Shown here piece after piece: positions 56,895-64,000 of a stretch of DNA of 64,000 nt. Where the stretch lies: positions 1-64,000 of the forward strand of contig CACNUA010000002.1 of the NCBI GenBank assembly GCA_902623535.1, in the 5' to 3' direction. A program made the position numbers and the translations under genes. The notes beneath the pieces are model-generated. The model made no database searches, was not told the origin of the DNA, and saw nothing but the letters and a program-made list of their open reading frames with translations. Position 1 is the stretch's first letter. Every line of letters starts with the position of its first letter. The stretch is from an uncultured SAR86 cluster bacterium (GTDB taxonomy: Bacteria; Pseudomonadota; Gammaproteobacteria; Magnimaribacterales; D2472).

Positions 56895-57961
56895 TTAAGA
56901 ATCTCGATAAGTTCTTTAGCTACTTCAGAAGTTTTTAAAAAAGTACTCTCATTAGCTATATCTTTAGTCCTTGCTCCATTAGAAATTAGACAACGTACAG
57001 CCTTATCAAGTTCATCAGCAAGGCTATCTAAATTAAGAGAATACCTAAAAGCCATCGATAAAGACAAAATCATCGCCAGAGGATTAGCTAAATCTTTGCC
57101 TGCAATATCAGGAGCGCTTCCATGACATGGCTCATACATACCTACATTTTTCTCATTTAATGAAGCTGAAGGAAGCATCCCAATTGATCCTGTTAATGTA
57201 GCAGCAATATCTGAAAGAATATCCCCAAATAAGTTTGAAGCTAAAATTACATCGAATTGATTAGGGTCTATGACCAACTGCATGGCAGCATTGTCTGCGA
57301 GCATGTGAGAAAGTTCTTGGCTAGAAAAATTTTTATTATGTAAGTCGGTTACTGTTTCTCTCCAAAATCTAGAAACTTCAAGAACATTGGCTTTATCAAC
57401 TGAGCAAACTTTATTTTTTCTTTTTTGGCTAGCCTCAAATGCAATTTTAGCTATTCGATTAATTTCGTCAGCATCATATCGCATTGTATTAAAGCCAAAT
57501 GCTGGGGTAACTGATTTATCAATGCCTCTTGGTTCACCAAAATATAGTCCGCCAGTTAGTTCACGGACAATTAAAATATCTAAATCCTCAATAACCCCTT
57601 TTTTAAGAGAAGATGCATCTGCGAGCTCATTAAATAGAAAAGCTGGACGTAGATTTGCAAATAAATCGAGCTCTTTTCTTAAAGTCAAAAGTGCTTGCTC
57701 AGGCCTTTTATCCCATTCCAAAGAGTCCCATTTCGGAGCCCCAACGGCACCAAAAAGAATTGCATCTGAATCTTTTGCCAATGAAAGAGCTTCATCAGTA
57801 ATAGGCAACCCATGCTCTTCATATGAGGTTCCCCCAACTGACTTGTGATTAACTTGTAAATCAAGATTATCTCTGGTCATCAAGTAATCAAGAATCTCAA
57901 GCGCAGATTCCATTACTTCAGCACCAATTCCATCTCCAGGTAATGCTAATATCTTCTTCAT
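56891..57961 (-). CDS. leuB: 3-isopropylmalate dehydrogenase
   Basis: A 356-residue LeuB. ALPGDGIGAEVM starts the protein, RELTGGLYFGEPRG near 135 binds substrate, YDADEINRIAKIAF and SNLFGDILSD near 235 hold the metal aspartates, and HGSAPDIAGKDLANP is near 277. It performs oxidative decarboxylation in leucine synthesis. leuD ends four bases upstream. Confidence 0.97.
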   Translation of the reverse strand: MKKILALPGDGIGAEVMESALEILDYLMTRDNLDLQVNHKSVGGTSYEEHGLPITDEALSLAKDSDAILFGAVGAPKWDSLEWDKRPEQALLTLRKELDLFANLRPAFLFNELADASSLKKGVIEDLDILIVRELTGGLYFGEPRGIDKSVTPAFGFNTMRYDADEINRIAKIAFEASQKRKNKVCSVDKANVLEVSRFWRETVTDLHNKNFSSQELSHMLADNAAMQLVIDPNQFDVILASNLFGDILSDIAATLTGSIGMLPSASLNEKNVGMYEPCHGSAPDIAGKDLANPLAMILSLSMAFRYSLNLDSLADELDKAVRCLISNGARTKDIANESTFLKTSEVAKELIEILK

Positions 57962-57965
57962 TTAC

Positions 57966-58592
57966 TTAATTAAGCCAAGGCTTATGTTTCAATCTATTAG
58001 ATTCATAAGATTTGATCTTGTCAGAAATTGATAAGGTAATATCCACCTCATCCTGACCTGTAATAATCATGTCTAGCATCCCAGAATCAACTTCAAAAGC
58101 TATTCTTTCATTTTTGATGACAATGTTCTTATCTACAAGGCTGATGTGAAGTTTTGATTCATTGCTCACATGGTCTTTCACCATTAAAAGTTTATCTTGG
58201 TTAAGGACTATTGGAAGAACTCCATTCTTAAAACAATTATTATAAAAAATATCGCCAAAAGACTCTGCTATAACTGTTTCTATACCAAAATCACGTAGTG
58301 CCCAAACTGCATGTTCTCTACTAGACCCACATCCAAAATTTTTACCTGTGATAATAATTTTTGATTCGTTGAATGGCGCTTGATTCAAAATAAAATCTTG
58401 ATTTAGTGATCTCGATGAAGTTGGAGTATTAATATTTGCAATATCGTGATATCTCCATCCATCAAACAAAAATTCTCCAAATCCAAATTTCTTTATAGAC
58501 TTAAGGTACTCGGTAGGAATAATTTGATCAGTATCAATGTTATCTATATCAAGGATGCAGGCAATTCCTGAAATATTTTTAAACTCACTCAT
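57966..58592 (-). CDS. leuD: 3-isopropylmalate dehydratase small subunit
   Basis: I start at the ATG at 58592 (MSEFKNISGIACILDIDNID), preceded by GGAGG and overlapping leuC by eight bases. The 208-residue protein has DTDQIIPTEYLK and NFGCGSSREHAVWAL near 90, as in LeuD. It forms isopropylmalate isomerase with LeuC. Confidence 0.96.
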   Translation of the reverse strand: MSEFKNISGIACILDIDNIDTDQIIPTEYLKSIKKFGFGEFLFDGWRYHDIANINTPTSSRSLNQDFILNQAPFNESKIIITGKNFGCGSSREHAVWALRDFGIETVIAESFGDIFYNNCFKNGVLPIVLNQDKLLMVKDHVSNESKLHISLVDKNIVIKNERIAFEVDSGMLDMIITGQDEVDITLSISDKIKSYESNRLKHKPWLN

Positions 58593-59976
58593 GCGGAATT
58601 CCTCCATGGATAGCTATTCTTGCTGCCATCATGGGGCTTACCAGGTGTGTTCTTCCCATATGTCCTTGCCGGCCTTCAAAATTTCTATTAGATGTAGATG
58701 CACATCTGTCACCGGGAGATAATTTATCCTCGTTCATCCCCAAACACATTGAGCAACCTGGATCCCTCCAACTAAAGCCTGCTTCAATAAAAATTTTATC
58801 AAGGCCTTCTTTTTCAGCTTGTAACTTTACTTGACCAGAACCTGGAACAATCAAAGCCTCCTCAATACTTTCTGAAATTCTTTTGTCTTTAATCTCAGCT
58901 GCTACTGACCTTAGATCTTCTATTCTTGAATTAGTACATGAACCAACAAATACTTTATTAAAAGTAAGATCAGATAATTTTTCTCTTTCTTTTAGACCCA
59001 TATATTCAATTGCCTTTTTATAAGTTGAATATTTATCACTATTTTGATCTAGTTCGGGAACACATGAGTCATAGTCGCTTGTCATTTCAGGAGAGGTTCC
59101 CCAGGAGACCTGTGGCTTAATTTTGGAAACATCAATATCTATTTCCTTATCAAACTTTGCGTTTGAATCTGAAGAAAGACTTTTCCAGTATTCTAGCGCA
59201 TTATCATATTCACTTTTATCTAGCTGCACCTTGTCAGATAGGTAAGATTCTGTAATTTTATCGAAAGCAATTAAGCCAACCTTAGCTCCTGCTTCGATAG
59301 ACATATTGCAAATAGTCATTCGAGATTCCATTGAAAGAGATGAGATATAGTCTCCGCTAAATTCAATGGCATGTCCTGTTCCCCCATCGGTTCCGATTGA
59401 TCGGATCACATATAAAATAACATCCTTGGAAGTAACATCATCTCGAGGACAACCTAATAGATTAATTCTAAAGTTCTTAAGCTTTTTAATTCTTAAGCAT
59501 TGTGTAGCTAAAACATGTTCTACCTCTGAGGTGCCAATTCCCATTGATAGAGCAGCAAATGCTCCATGTGTTGAGGTATGAGAATCTCCGCATACTATTG
59601 TCATGCCTGGTAAAGTGAAGCCATTTTCAGGACCAACAACATGAACTATCCCCTGTTTTTCTGAATTGATATCAAATTGCGGGATATCAAATTTATTACA
59701 ATTTCTATCAAGCTCTATAATCTGAATTTTTGATACCTCATCCTCAATGGATTCAAGTTCAAAGTTTTGACCCCTTGCTGTGGGAACATTGTGATCAGGA
59801 ATTGCAATATTGGCAGCAAGTCTCCAAGGCTTTAGATTTTTTTTGCTAATCCCGTCAAATGCTTGTGGAGATGTAACCTCATGAAGAAAGTGTCGATCGA
59901 TATAAACAAGGTGATCACCCGATCCTAGATCTTCTACGACATGGTCATCCCATAACTTGTCATAAAGGGTTTTCAT
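58585..59976 (-). CDS. leuC: 3-isopropylmalate dehydratase large subunit
   Basis: A 463-residue aconitase-family protein. [4Fe-4S] cysteines are in FVGSCTNSRIEDL near 345 and PGCSMCLGMNEDKL near 410; VCGDSHTSTHGAFAAL lies near 127. Full length. Its start overlaps the aroC stop by one base. Confidence 0.97.
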   Translation of the reverse strand: MKTLYDKLWDDHVVEDLGSGDHLVYIDRHFLHEVTSPQAFDGISKKNLKPWRLAANIAIPDHNVPTARGQNFELESIEDEVSKIQIIELDRNCNKFDIPQFDINSEKQGIVHVVGPENGFTLPGMTIVCGDSHTSTHGAFAALSMGIGTSEVEHVLATQCLRIKKLKNFRINLLGCPRDDVTSKDVILYVIRSIGTDGGTGHAIEFSGDYISSLSMESRMTICNMSIEAGAKVGLIAFDKITESYLSDKVQLDKSEYDNALEYWKSLSSDSNAKFDKEIDIDVSKIKPQVSWGTSPEMTSDYDSCVPELDQNSDKYSTYKKAIEYMGLKEREKLSDLTFNKVFVGSCTNSRIEDLRSVAAEIKDKRISESIEEALIVPGSGQVKLQAEKEGLDKIFIEAGFSWRDPGCSMCLGMNEDKLSPGDRCASTSNRNFEGRQGHMGRTHLVSPMMAARIAIHGGIPHE

Positions 59977-61055
59977 CAGGAATTAAAAGGAAGCTTTTGG
60001 TTTACATCAGAGCATTGAGCAGCATTTCTTAGATAATGATCAAGAATACAAAGAGCACACATAGCTTCTGCAATGGGAACTGCTCTTATTGCAACACACG
60101 GATCATGCCTTCCTTTGACCTCAAGCGATACTTCGTTGCCATCCACATCCACAGCTTTTGATTTTGATGCAATGCTTGAGGTTGGCTTGATAATAAATGA
60201 AAGGTCGATATCTTGACCAGATGAAATTCCTCCAAGAATCCCACCAGAATTATTGGAGAGATAACCATCAGAGTTCATTTCATCCCTTACCTCTGAGCCT
60301 TTTTTTGATAAAAATAGATCTGCATTCCCAAAAGATACGCTTTTAACAGCATTGATTGAAACTATTGCTTTTGCAAGCTCTGCATCTAATTTATCAAAAA
60401 CTGGTTCGCCGAGACCAATTTTACAACCAGAAATTTTGACTCCTAACTCAGCTCCAACTGAATCACCATCATCAATAAGCTGATTAAATAATTCATCTAG
60501 CTCTGGCAGTTTTGATTCGTCGCAAAAATTATATTTATTTGAAGAGTTATTACTGAAATTCTCTGCTTTAATTTCACCAATTTGCTGGACCCAAGAATTA
60601 ATGACAATGCCTTTTTCTTTGAGCACCTTTTTGGCAACAGCTCCAGCTGCGACTCGCATTGATGTTTCTCTGGCGCTCGCCCTGCCGCCTCCACGATAGT
60701 CTCTTATTCCATACTTACCTTGATAAGTAATATCAGCATGATTAGGTCTAAAAACATCTTTTATATTTGAATAGTCATGCGATCTTTGATCTTCATTAAA
60801 GATAATTAGGCCAATAGGCGTTCCGGTGGTTTTTCCCTCAAATACACCTGAAAGAATCTTAACTTTGTCATCTTCTTTTCTTTGAGTAGTAACGTCAGAT
60901 TGACCTGGCCTTCTTCGATCAAGATCATGCTGAATGTCAGTTTCTGAGATAGCTATGTTAGGTGGACACCCATCGATAATGCAGCCCATGGCTGTTCCAT
61001 GACTCTCGCCAAAAGTCGAAACAGTGAATATTTTTCCGTATGTGTTACCTGACAT
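59976..61055 (-). CDS. aroC: Chorismate synthase
   Basis: A 359-residue AroC. Signature stretches are [20 protein letters not shown] near 14-33, [13 protein letters not shown] near 49, [20 protein letters not shown] near 120 and [17 protein letters not shown] near 318. It makes chorismate with reduced FMN. First gene of the run that continues through leuCDB to purF; about 33 bases separate it from the upstream SDR gene. Confidence 0.97.
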   Translation of the reverse strand: MSGNTYGKIFTVSTFGESHGTAMGCIIDGCPPNIAISETDIQHDLDRRRPGQSDVTTQRKEDDKVKILSGVFEGKTTGTPIGLIIFNEDQRSHDYSNIKDVFRPNHADITYQGKYGIRDYRGGGRASARETSMRVAAGAVAKKVLKEKGIVINSWVQQIGEIKAENFSNNSSNKYNFCDESKLPELDELFNQLIDDGDSVGAELGVKISGCKIGLGEPVFDKLDAELAKAIVSINAVKSVSFGNADLFLSKKGSEVRDEMNSDGYLSNNSGGILGGISSGQDIDLSFIIKPTSSIASKSKAVDVDGNEVSLEVKGRHDPCVAIRAVPIAEAMCALCILDHYLRNAAQCSDVNQKLPFNS

Positions 61056-61088
61056 GGACGTGATTATAGTCCAATTTAAGTTATAGCC

Positions 61089-61778
61089 CTACTTTAACGT
61101 TGACATGCCACCGTCTTGATTAACAATCTGACCAGTAATCCAGTTCTCTTTAGCATCCAGCAGAAATCTAGCAGTTTTGGCTACTTGTTCAGGACTTCCA
61201 ATTTCCTTCAAGGGGTGTCTATCAGCAGAAGCATCAATCTTTTTATCATCTGAAAGCAAATTAGATGCCATGGGTGTTTTGGTAATTGAAGGAGCAATCA
61301 CATTGATTGCTAATCTAGGTGCTAATTCAGCTGCAGATGCTTTTGCAAAAGATTCTAGGGCTCCTTTCGCAGCAGCTATTGATGAATGAAATGTCATTCC
61401 TGTTTGGGCTGCAACTGTTGAAAAGAATACTGCTGATGCACCATTATCCTTTTTAAGTTTTGAAAGTACGTGCTTGAAGGTATTAAAGGCACCAAAAAAA
61501 TTTATATTCATATCGTTTTGTAAATCATCCAGGGTCATTCGTTGGAGAGACTTTAAATTGATGGTGCCAGGACAATATACAAATCCATCCAATGATTCTG
61601 GAAGCTCATCTAAAACTGATAAGTCCCCTAATGGATCACATTGAATTTGAGTCCCTTCAATTTCAGTTTGTCCTGACCTGGACGTAACAAATAGAGAATA
61701 ACCGTCCTTATGACAAAGTTTTCCTAAATGTTTGCCGATCTCTGAGTTGCCACCAATAATTAGAATATTTTTACTCAT
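61089..61778 (-). CDS. Short-chain dehydrogenase/reductase
   Basis: I start at the ATG at 61778 (MSKNILIIGGNSEIGKHLG); a frame open to 61829 would run into the divergent acylase gene. The 229-residue SDR has IGGNSEIG as a changed glycine motif (GG instead of TG), and the active-site tyrosine position reads HSSIAAAKGALESFAKA: the YxxxK tyrosine is isoleucine or serine here, so the usual catalytic tyrosine seems missing. QIVNQDGGMSTLK ends the protein. The activity is uncertain. Confidence 0.8.
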   Translation of the reverse strand: MSKNILIIGGNSEIGKHLGKLCHKDGYSLFVTSRSGQTEIEGTQIQCDPLGDLSVLDELPESLDGFVYCPGTINLKSLQRMTLDDLQNDMNINFFGAFNTFKHVLSKLKKDNGASAVFFSTVAAQTGMTFHSSIAAAKGALESFAKASAAELAPRLAINVIAPSITKTPMASNLLSDDKKIDASADRHPLKEIGSPEQVAKTARFLLDAKENWITGQIVNQDGGMSTLK

Positions 61779-61789
61779 GCTTAATAAAA

Positions 61790-63805
61790 ATGTATAGAAT
61801 TTATATTGTGTCTTTCTATAAAAAACCAATAGCTCATTTCATGATAATTTTGTGCATGGTTGTATTCCAATCTTGCGCTCAGTTTCAACCAATAAATGTT
61901 GATATCAACAATTACTCCTATGAAATCAATAGAGATTTTTGGGGAGTACCTCACATCAAAGGAGCAACAAATAAGGATATAGCTTTTGGTATTGGTTATG
62001 TGCATGCTGAAGATGCTTATGAAGATTTAGTTCAGCTTATGCCCCTATATAAAGGTGAAAACGGTATAAAAAATGGAATTGACGGAGCAACCACTGATTA
62101 CCTTATAAGACTTCTAAAAATTCATGAAAAATATGATGAGAATGGCTTAGCTCAACTTCCATCAGAAATCATTGACCTTGCCAAAGGCTATGTTGACGGG
62201 ATTAATTATTTTGCCAAACAGAATCCAGCTAAAGTAAACAGAAAAATGCATCCCGTAAGTATTCGGGACGTGCTCTTGGGTTCGCACATACAACATCTTT
62301 TATTTGCTGGACTTTTTAGGGAAATCGAGTCATTAAATAACTTTGAAAAATCTGCTGAGGTGCCGACCGGTTCAAATGCAATTGCAGTTAATGGAAAAAA
62401 AACTATTCCTAATAGTTCCTATCTAATGATTAATTCTCATCAACCTTTATCAGGACCTGTTGGATGGTATGAATTAAATGTCAGTAGTGGTGAAGGTTGG
62501 CAAGCTCATGGTGGAAATTTTCCTGGATCTTTTTTAATCAATGTGGGTTTCAATAAAAACATTGGATGGGGTGCAACGGTAAATAGACCAGATATATTTG
62601 ATATCTATAAACTAGAAATAAATCCTAATAATACTAATCAGTATAAGGTCGATGATAGCTGGAAAGATTTTGTTACGGAAAAAGATTCATTGCGAATAAG
62701 GCTACTTAATATCTTAACGATTAATGTTAAGCGAGACTTCCAGTACTCTGATTTTGGACCTGTCATTGAAATAGAAGGAAATAAGTTTGCTATCAGTCAT
62801 TCAACAGATAATTATTTTGGTGAAACCCTTGGATGGTTTGAGTTGAATTTATCTAGCTCAGTTAATGAATTTAAAGAAAAGATTATTCAGAGAAGAATTC
62901 CAAGTTTTAATTTTGTAGTAATGGATCGAGAACAAAATATTGGATATTTTTATAATGGCATGATTCCAAAAAGGGATAACCCAACTTTATCCAGGAAAAT
63001 CATTACAACTTCGAAATCAAAAAATTTGCCCTTGCAAGATTTAGTTTTAGATCTACCAACTTATGTAAACCCTGATAACGGATGGATTCAAAGCACGAAT
63101 CAAGATCCTTTCTATGTGATGGGAAAATTCTCAAAAGAATTAAAAGATAATTATCCCGATGTAGATTTTGAGACCAGACTTACTAATAGGTCGTTTAGGG
63201 CAAATGAAATTTTAGAATCTGAGATAATTTTTAACTATGAAGAGTTTTATAAATTTAAGCATGATAACCAATATTCAAAATCATCTAGACAATTCAAGTA
63301 TCTTCAAAAAGCTATTAAAGAAAATCCAAAAAAATTAAATACACTATCTGCATGGAATCTCAAAACAAATTTCCAAAATAGATTGGCCGGCATGAGTTCA
63401 TGCATAATGGCTCAAGAATGGTTATCTGAATTTAATAATCAAGACCTTATTTCGACTTTTGATGCAATTGAAGAGTGCAAAAAGATATTTTCTACGATTG
63501 ATAAACAATATGATGATGAATGGGAAGATCTTACAACCATCTCAAGAGGAGATAGATCTCATTCAATCCAAGGCTCTGTCGATACCTTAAGGGCTGTTTA
63601 TGGTGTTCCTAATAAAGAAACCCAAAGCATGGACATGAGTGGCGGTGATGGATTATTTTTCATCGTTGCTCAAGAGGGAAAAAATAGGTTTGTTTATGGG
63701 ATGCATAATTTTGGATCCTCAAGAGTAGAATCCTCGCCCCATTTTGCAGATCAAACATTTTTATTTAGCCAAGAGGCAATGAGGTTTATTCCCTCTGAGT
63801 TTTGA
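61790..63805 (+). CDS. Penicillin acylase-family (S45) lipoprotein
   Basis: A 671-residue Ntn-hydrolase precursor. A short lipoprotein signal ends at VVFQSC (C29). INRDFWGVPHIKGATNKDIA near 46-65 and FGIGYVHAEDAYEDL are the family start; the autocatalytic site and nucleophile is S195 in VPTGSNAIAV, and GGNFPGSFLINVGFNKNIGW near 245 follows. S45 enzymes cleave amide bonds of acyl-homoserine lactones, penicillins or other N-acyl compounds. Maturation would give an alpha chain of about 165 residues and a beta chain of about 475. The substrate is unknown. Confidence 0.88.
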   Translation: MYRIYIVSFYKKPIAHFMIILCMVVFQSCAQFQPINVDINNYSYEINRDFWGVPHIKGATNKDIAFGIGYVHAEDAYEDLVQLMPLYKGENGIKNGIDGATTDYLIRLLKIHEKYDENGLAQLPSEIIDLAKGYVDGINYFAKQNPAKVNRKMHPVSIRDVLLGSHIQHLLFAGLFREIESLNNFEKSAEVPTGSNAIAVNGKKTIPNSSYLMINSHQPLSGPVGWYELNVSSGEGWQAHGGNFPGSFLINVGFNKNIGWGATVNRPDIFDIYKLEINPNNTNQYKVDDSWKDFVTEKDSLRIRLLNILTINVKRDFQYSDFGPVIEIEGNKFAISHSTDNYFGETLGWFELNLSSSVNEFKEKIIQRRIPSFNFVVMDREQNIGYFYNGMIPKRDNPTLSRKIITTSKSKNLPLQDLVLDLPTYVNPDNGWIQSTNQDPFYVMGKFSKELKDNYPDVDFETRLTNRSFRANEILESEIIFNYEEFYKFKHDNQYSKSSRQFKYLQKAIKENPKKLNTLSAWNLKTNFQNRLAGMSSCIMAQEWLSEFNNQDLISTFDAIEECKKIFSTIDKQYDDEWEDLTTISRGDRSHSIQGSVDTLRAVYGVPNKETQSMDMSGGDGLFFIVAQEGKNRFVYGMHNFGSSRVESSPHFADQTFLFSQEAMRFIPSEF

Positions 63806-63806
63806 T

Positions 63807-64000
63807 CTAAAAAGGATTGTTTTCTAAGGCAAATAATTCTTGAAAATCTATAACGGACATTTGACTCAAAGATCCAAGATCTGAACACTTATCAAAAATA
63901 GATTTAGCATGCTCAGCATCGTAGATTTTTTCTAAATTGGTTTTAAATTTTTTCTCAAGTACTGGGATGCCCTCCTCACGTCTTCTTTTATGCCCAATAG
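63807..64000 (-). CDS. C-terminal end of an unidentified protein
   Basis: A minus-strand frame is open from the right edge to a TAG at 63809-63807. The 63 visible residues read IGHKRRREEGIPVLEKKF and later CSDLGSLSQMSVIDFQ, ending LENNPF. They are helical and charged. Too little is present to assign a family. It converges on the acylase gene with one base between the stops. Confidence 0.65.
   Translation of the reverse strand, partial: IGHKRRREEGIPVLEKKFKTNLEKIYDAEHAKSIFDKCSDLGSLSQMSVIDFQELFALENNPF

Noticed and set aside
57387..57848. A 153-codon open frame antisense to leuB
   Set aside because: It runs fully inside leuB, has no family features and reflects codon bias on the opposite strand.
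1..64000. CRISPR arrays, insertion sequences, prophage or integron elements
   Set aside because: No regularly spaced repeats, transposase, integrase or phage structural genes were seen, and neither tRNA gene is followed by a duplicated 3' end.

Overview
This is an AT-rich, very compact bacterial window: no intergenic stretch reaches 300 bases, same-strand genes overlap through ATGA/TGATG junctions, and most convergent pairs overlap at their stop codons. The order leuC-leuD-leuB-asd-fimV-truA-trpF-trpB-trpA-accD-dedD-cvpA-purF, together with lpxH, acnB, hflX and umuDC, points to a Gammaproteobacterium. Gene density, low GC and many acyl-CoA/SDR/P450 genes suggest a streamlined marine lineage (SAR86-like or similar). 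That placement is inferred; no 16S rRNA gene is present.

Region 1 (1-17622, all minus strand) is a steroid-nucleus catabolic operon of 19 genes. It encodes a 3-ketosteroid 9alpha-hydroxylase split into a Rieske protein and a catalytic protein, HsaC-like ring-A dioxygenase, HsaD-like hydrolase, HsaE/G/F-like hydratase, acylating dehydrogenase and aldolase, and the rings C/D (HIP) module: IpdA, IpdB, IpdC, EchA20-like, an IpdF-like SDR, FadA6-like thiolase, a two-subunit acyl-CoA dehydrogenase and a second enoyl-CoA hydratase. A P450, a second SDR, an EthD-fold protein and a luciferase-like flavin enzyme complete it. HsaAB, KstD, KshB, FadD3 and side-chain genes are not in the window; the operon runs off the left edge.

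Region 2 (17661-23520) holds small independent genes: an MBL-fold hydrolase, TM2 protein, SDR, hotdog thioesterase, hflX with a DUF1330 gene, a lipoprotein made of two tandem repeats, and a membrane desaturase with a small membrane partner. Region 3 (23558-45265) is mostly housekeeping: tRNA-Ser(GCU), pyrC, lysC, alaS with a duplicated linker, a dienelactone hydrolase, a gamma-carbonic-anhydrase-like protein, two Nudix hydrolases, purL, a minimal MltF-type transglycosylase, uvrB, tRNA-Asn(GUU), a 5'-nucleotidase, cysS, a cyclophilin lipoprotein, lpxH, and umuDC behind a perfect LexA box.

Region 4 (45360-63805) has acnB, then a long minus-strand run of amino acid and nucleotide biosynthesis genes (aroC, leuCDB, asd, fimV, truA, trpFBA, accD, dedD, cvpA, purF) in the classic gammaproteobacterial order but without folC. 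An SDR and a penicillin-acylase-family lipoprotein close the window. There are no insertion sequences, prophage genes or CRISPR arrays. The most unusual item is the split steroid hydroxylase at 1-1016, in which both halves begin with the same N-terminal element.
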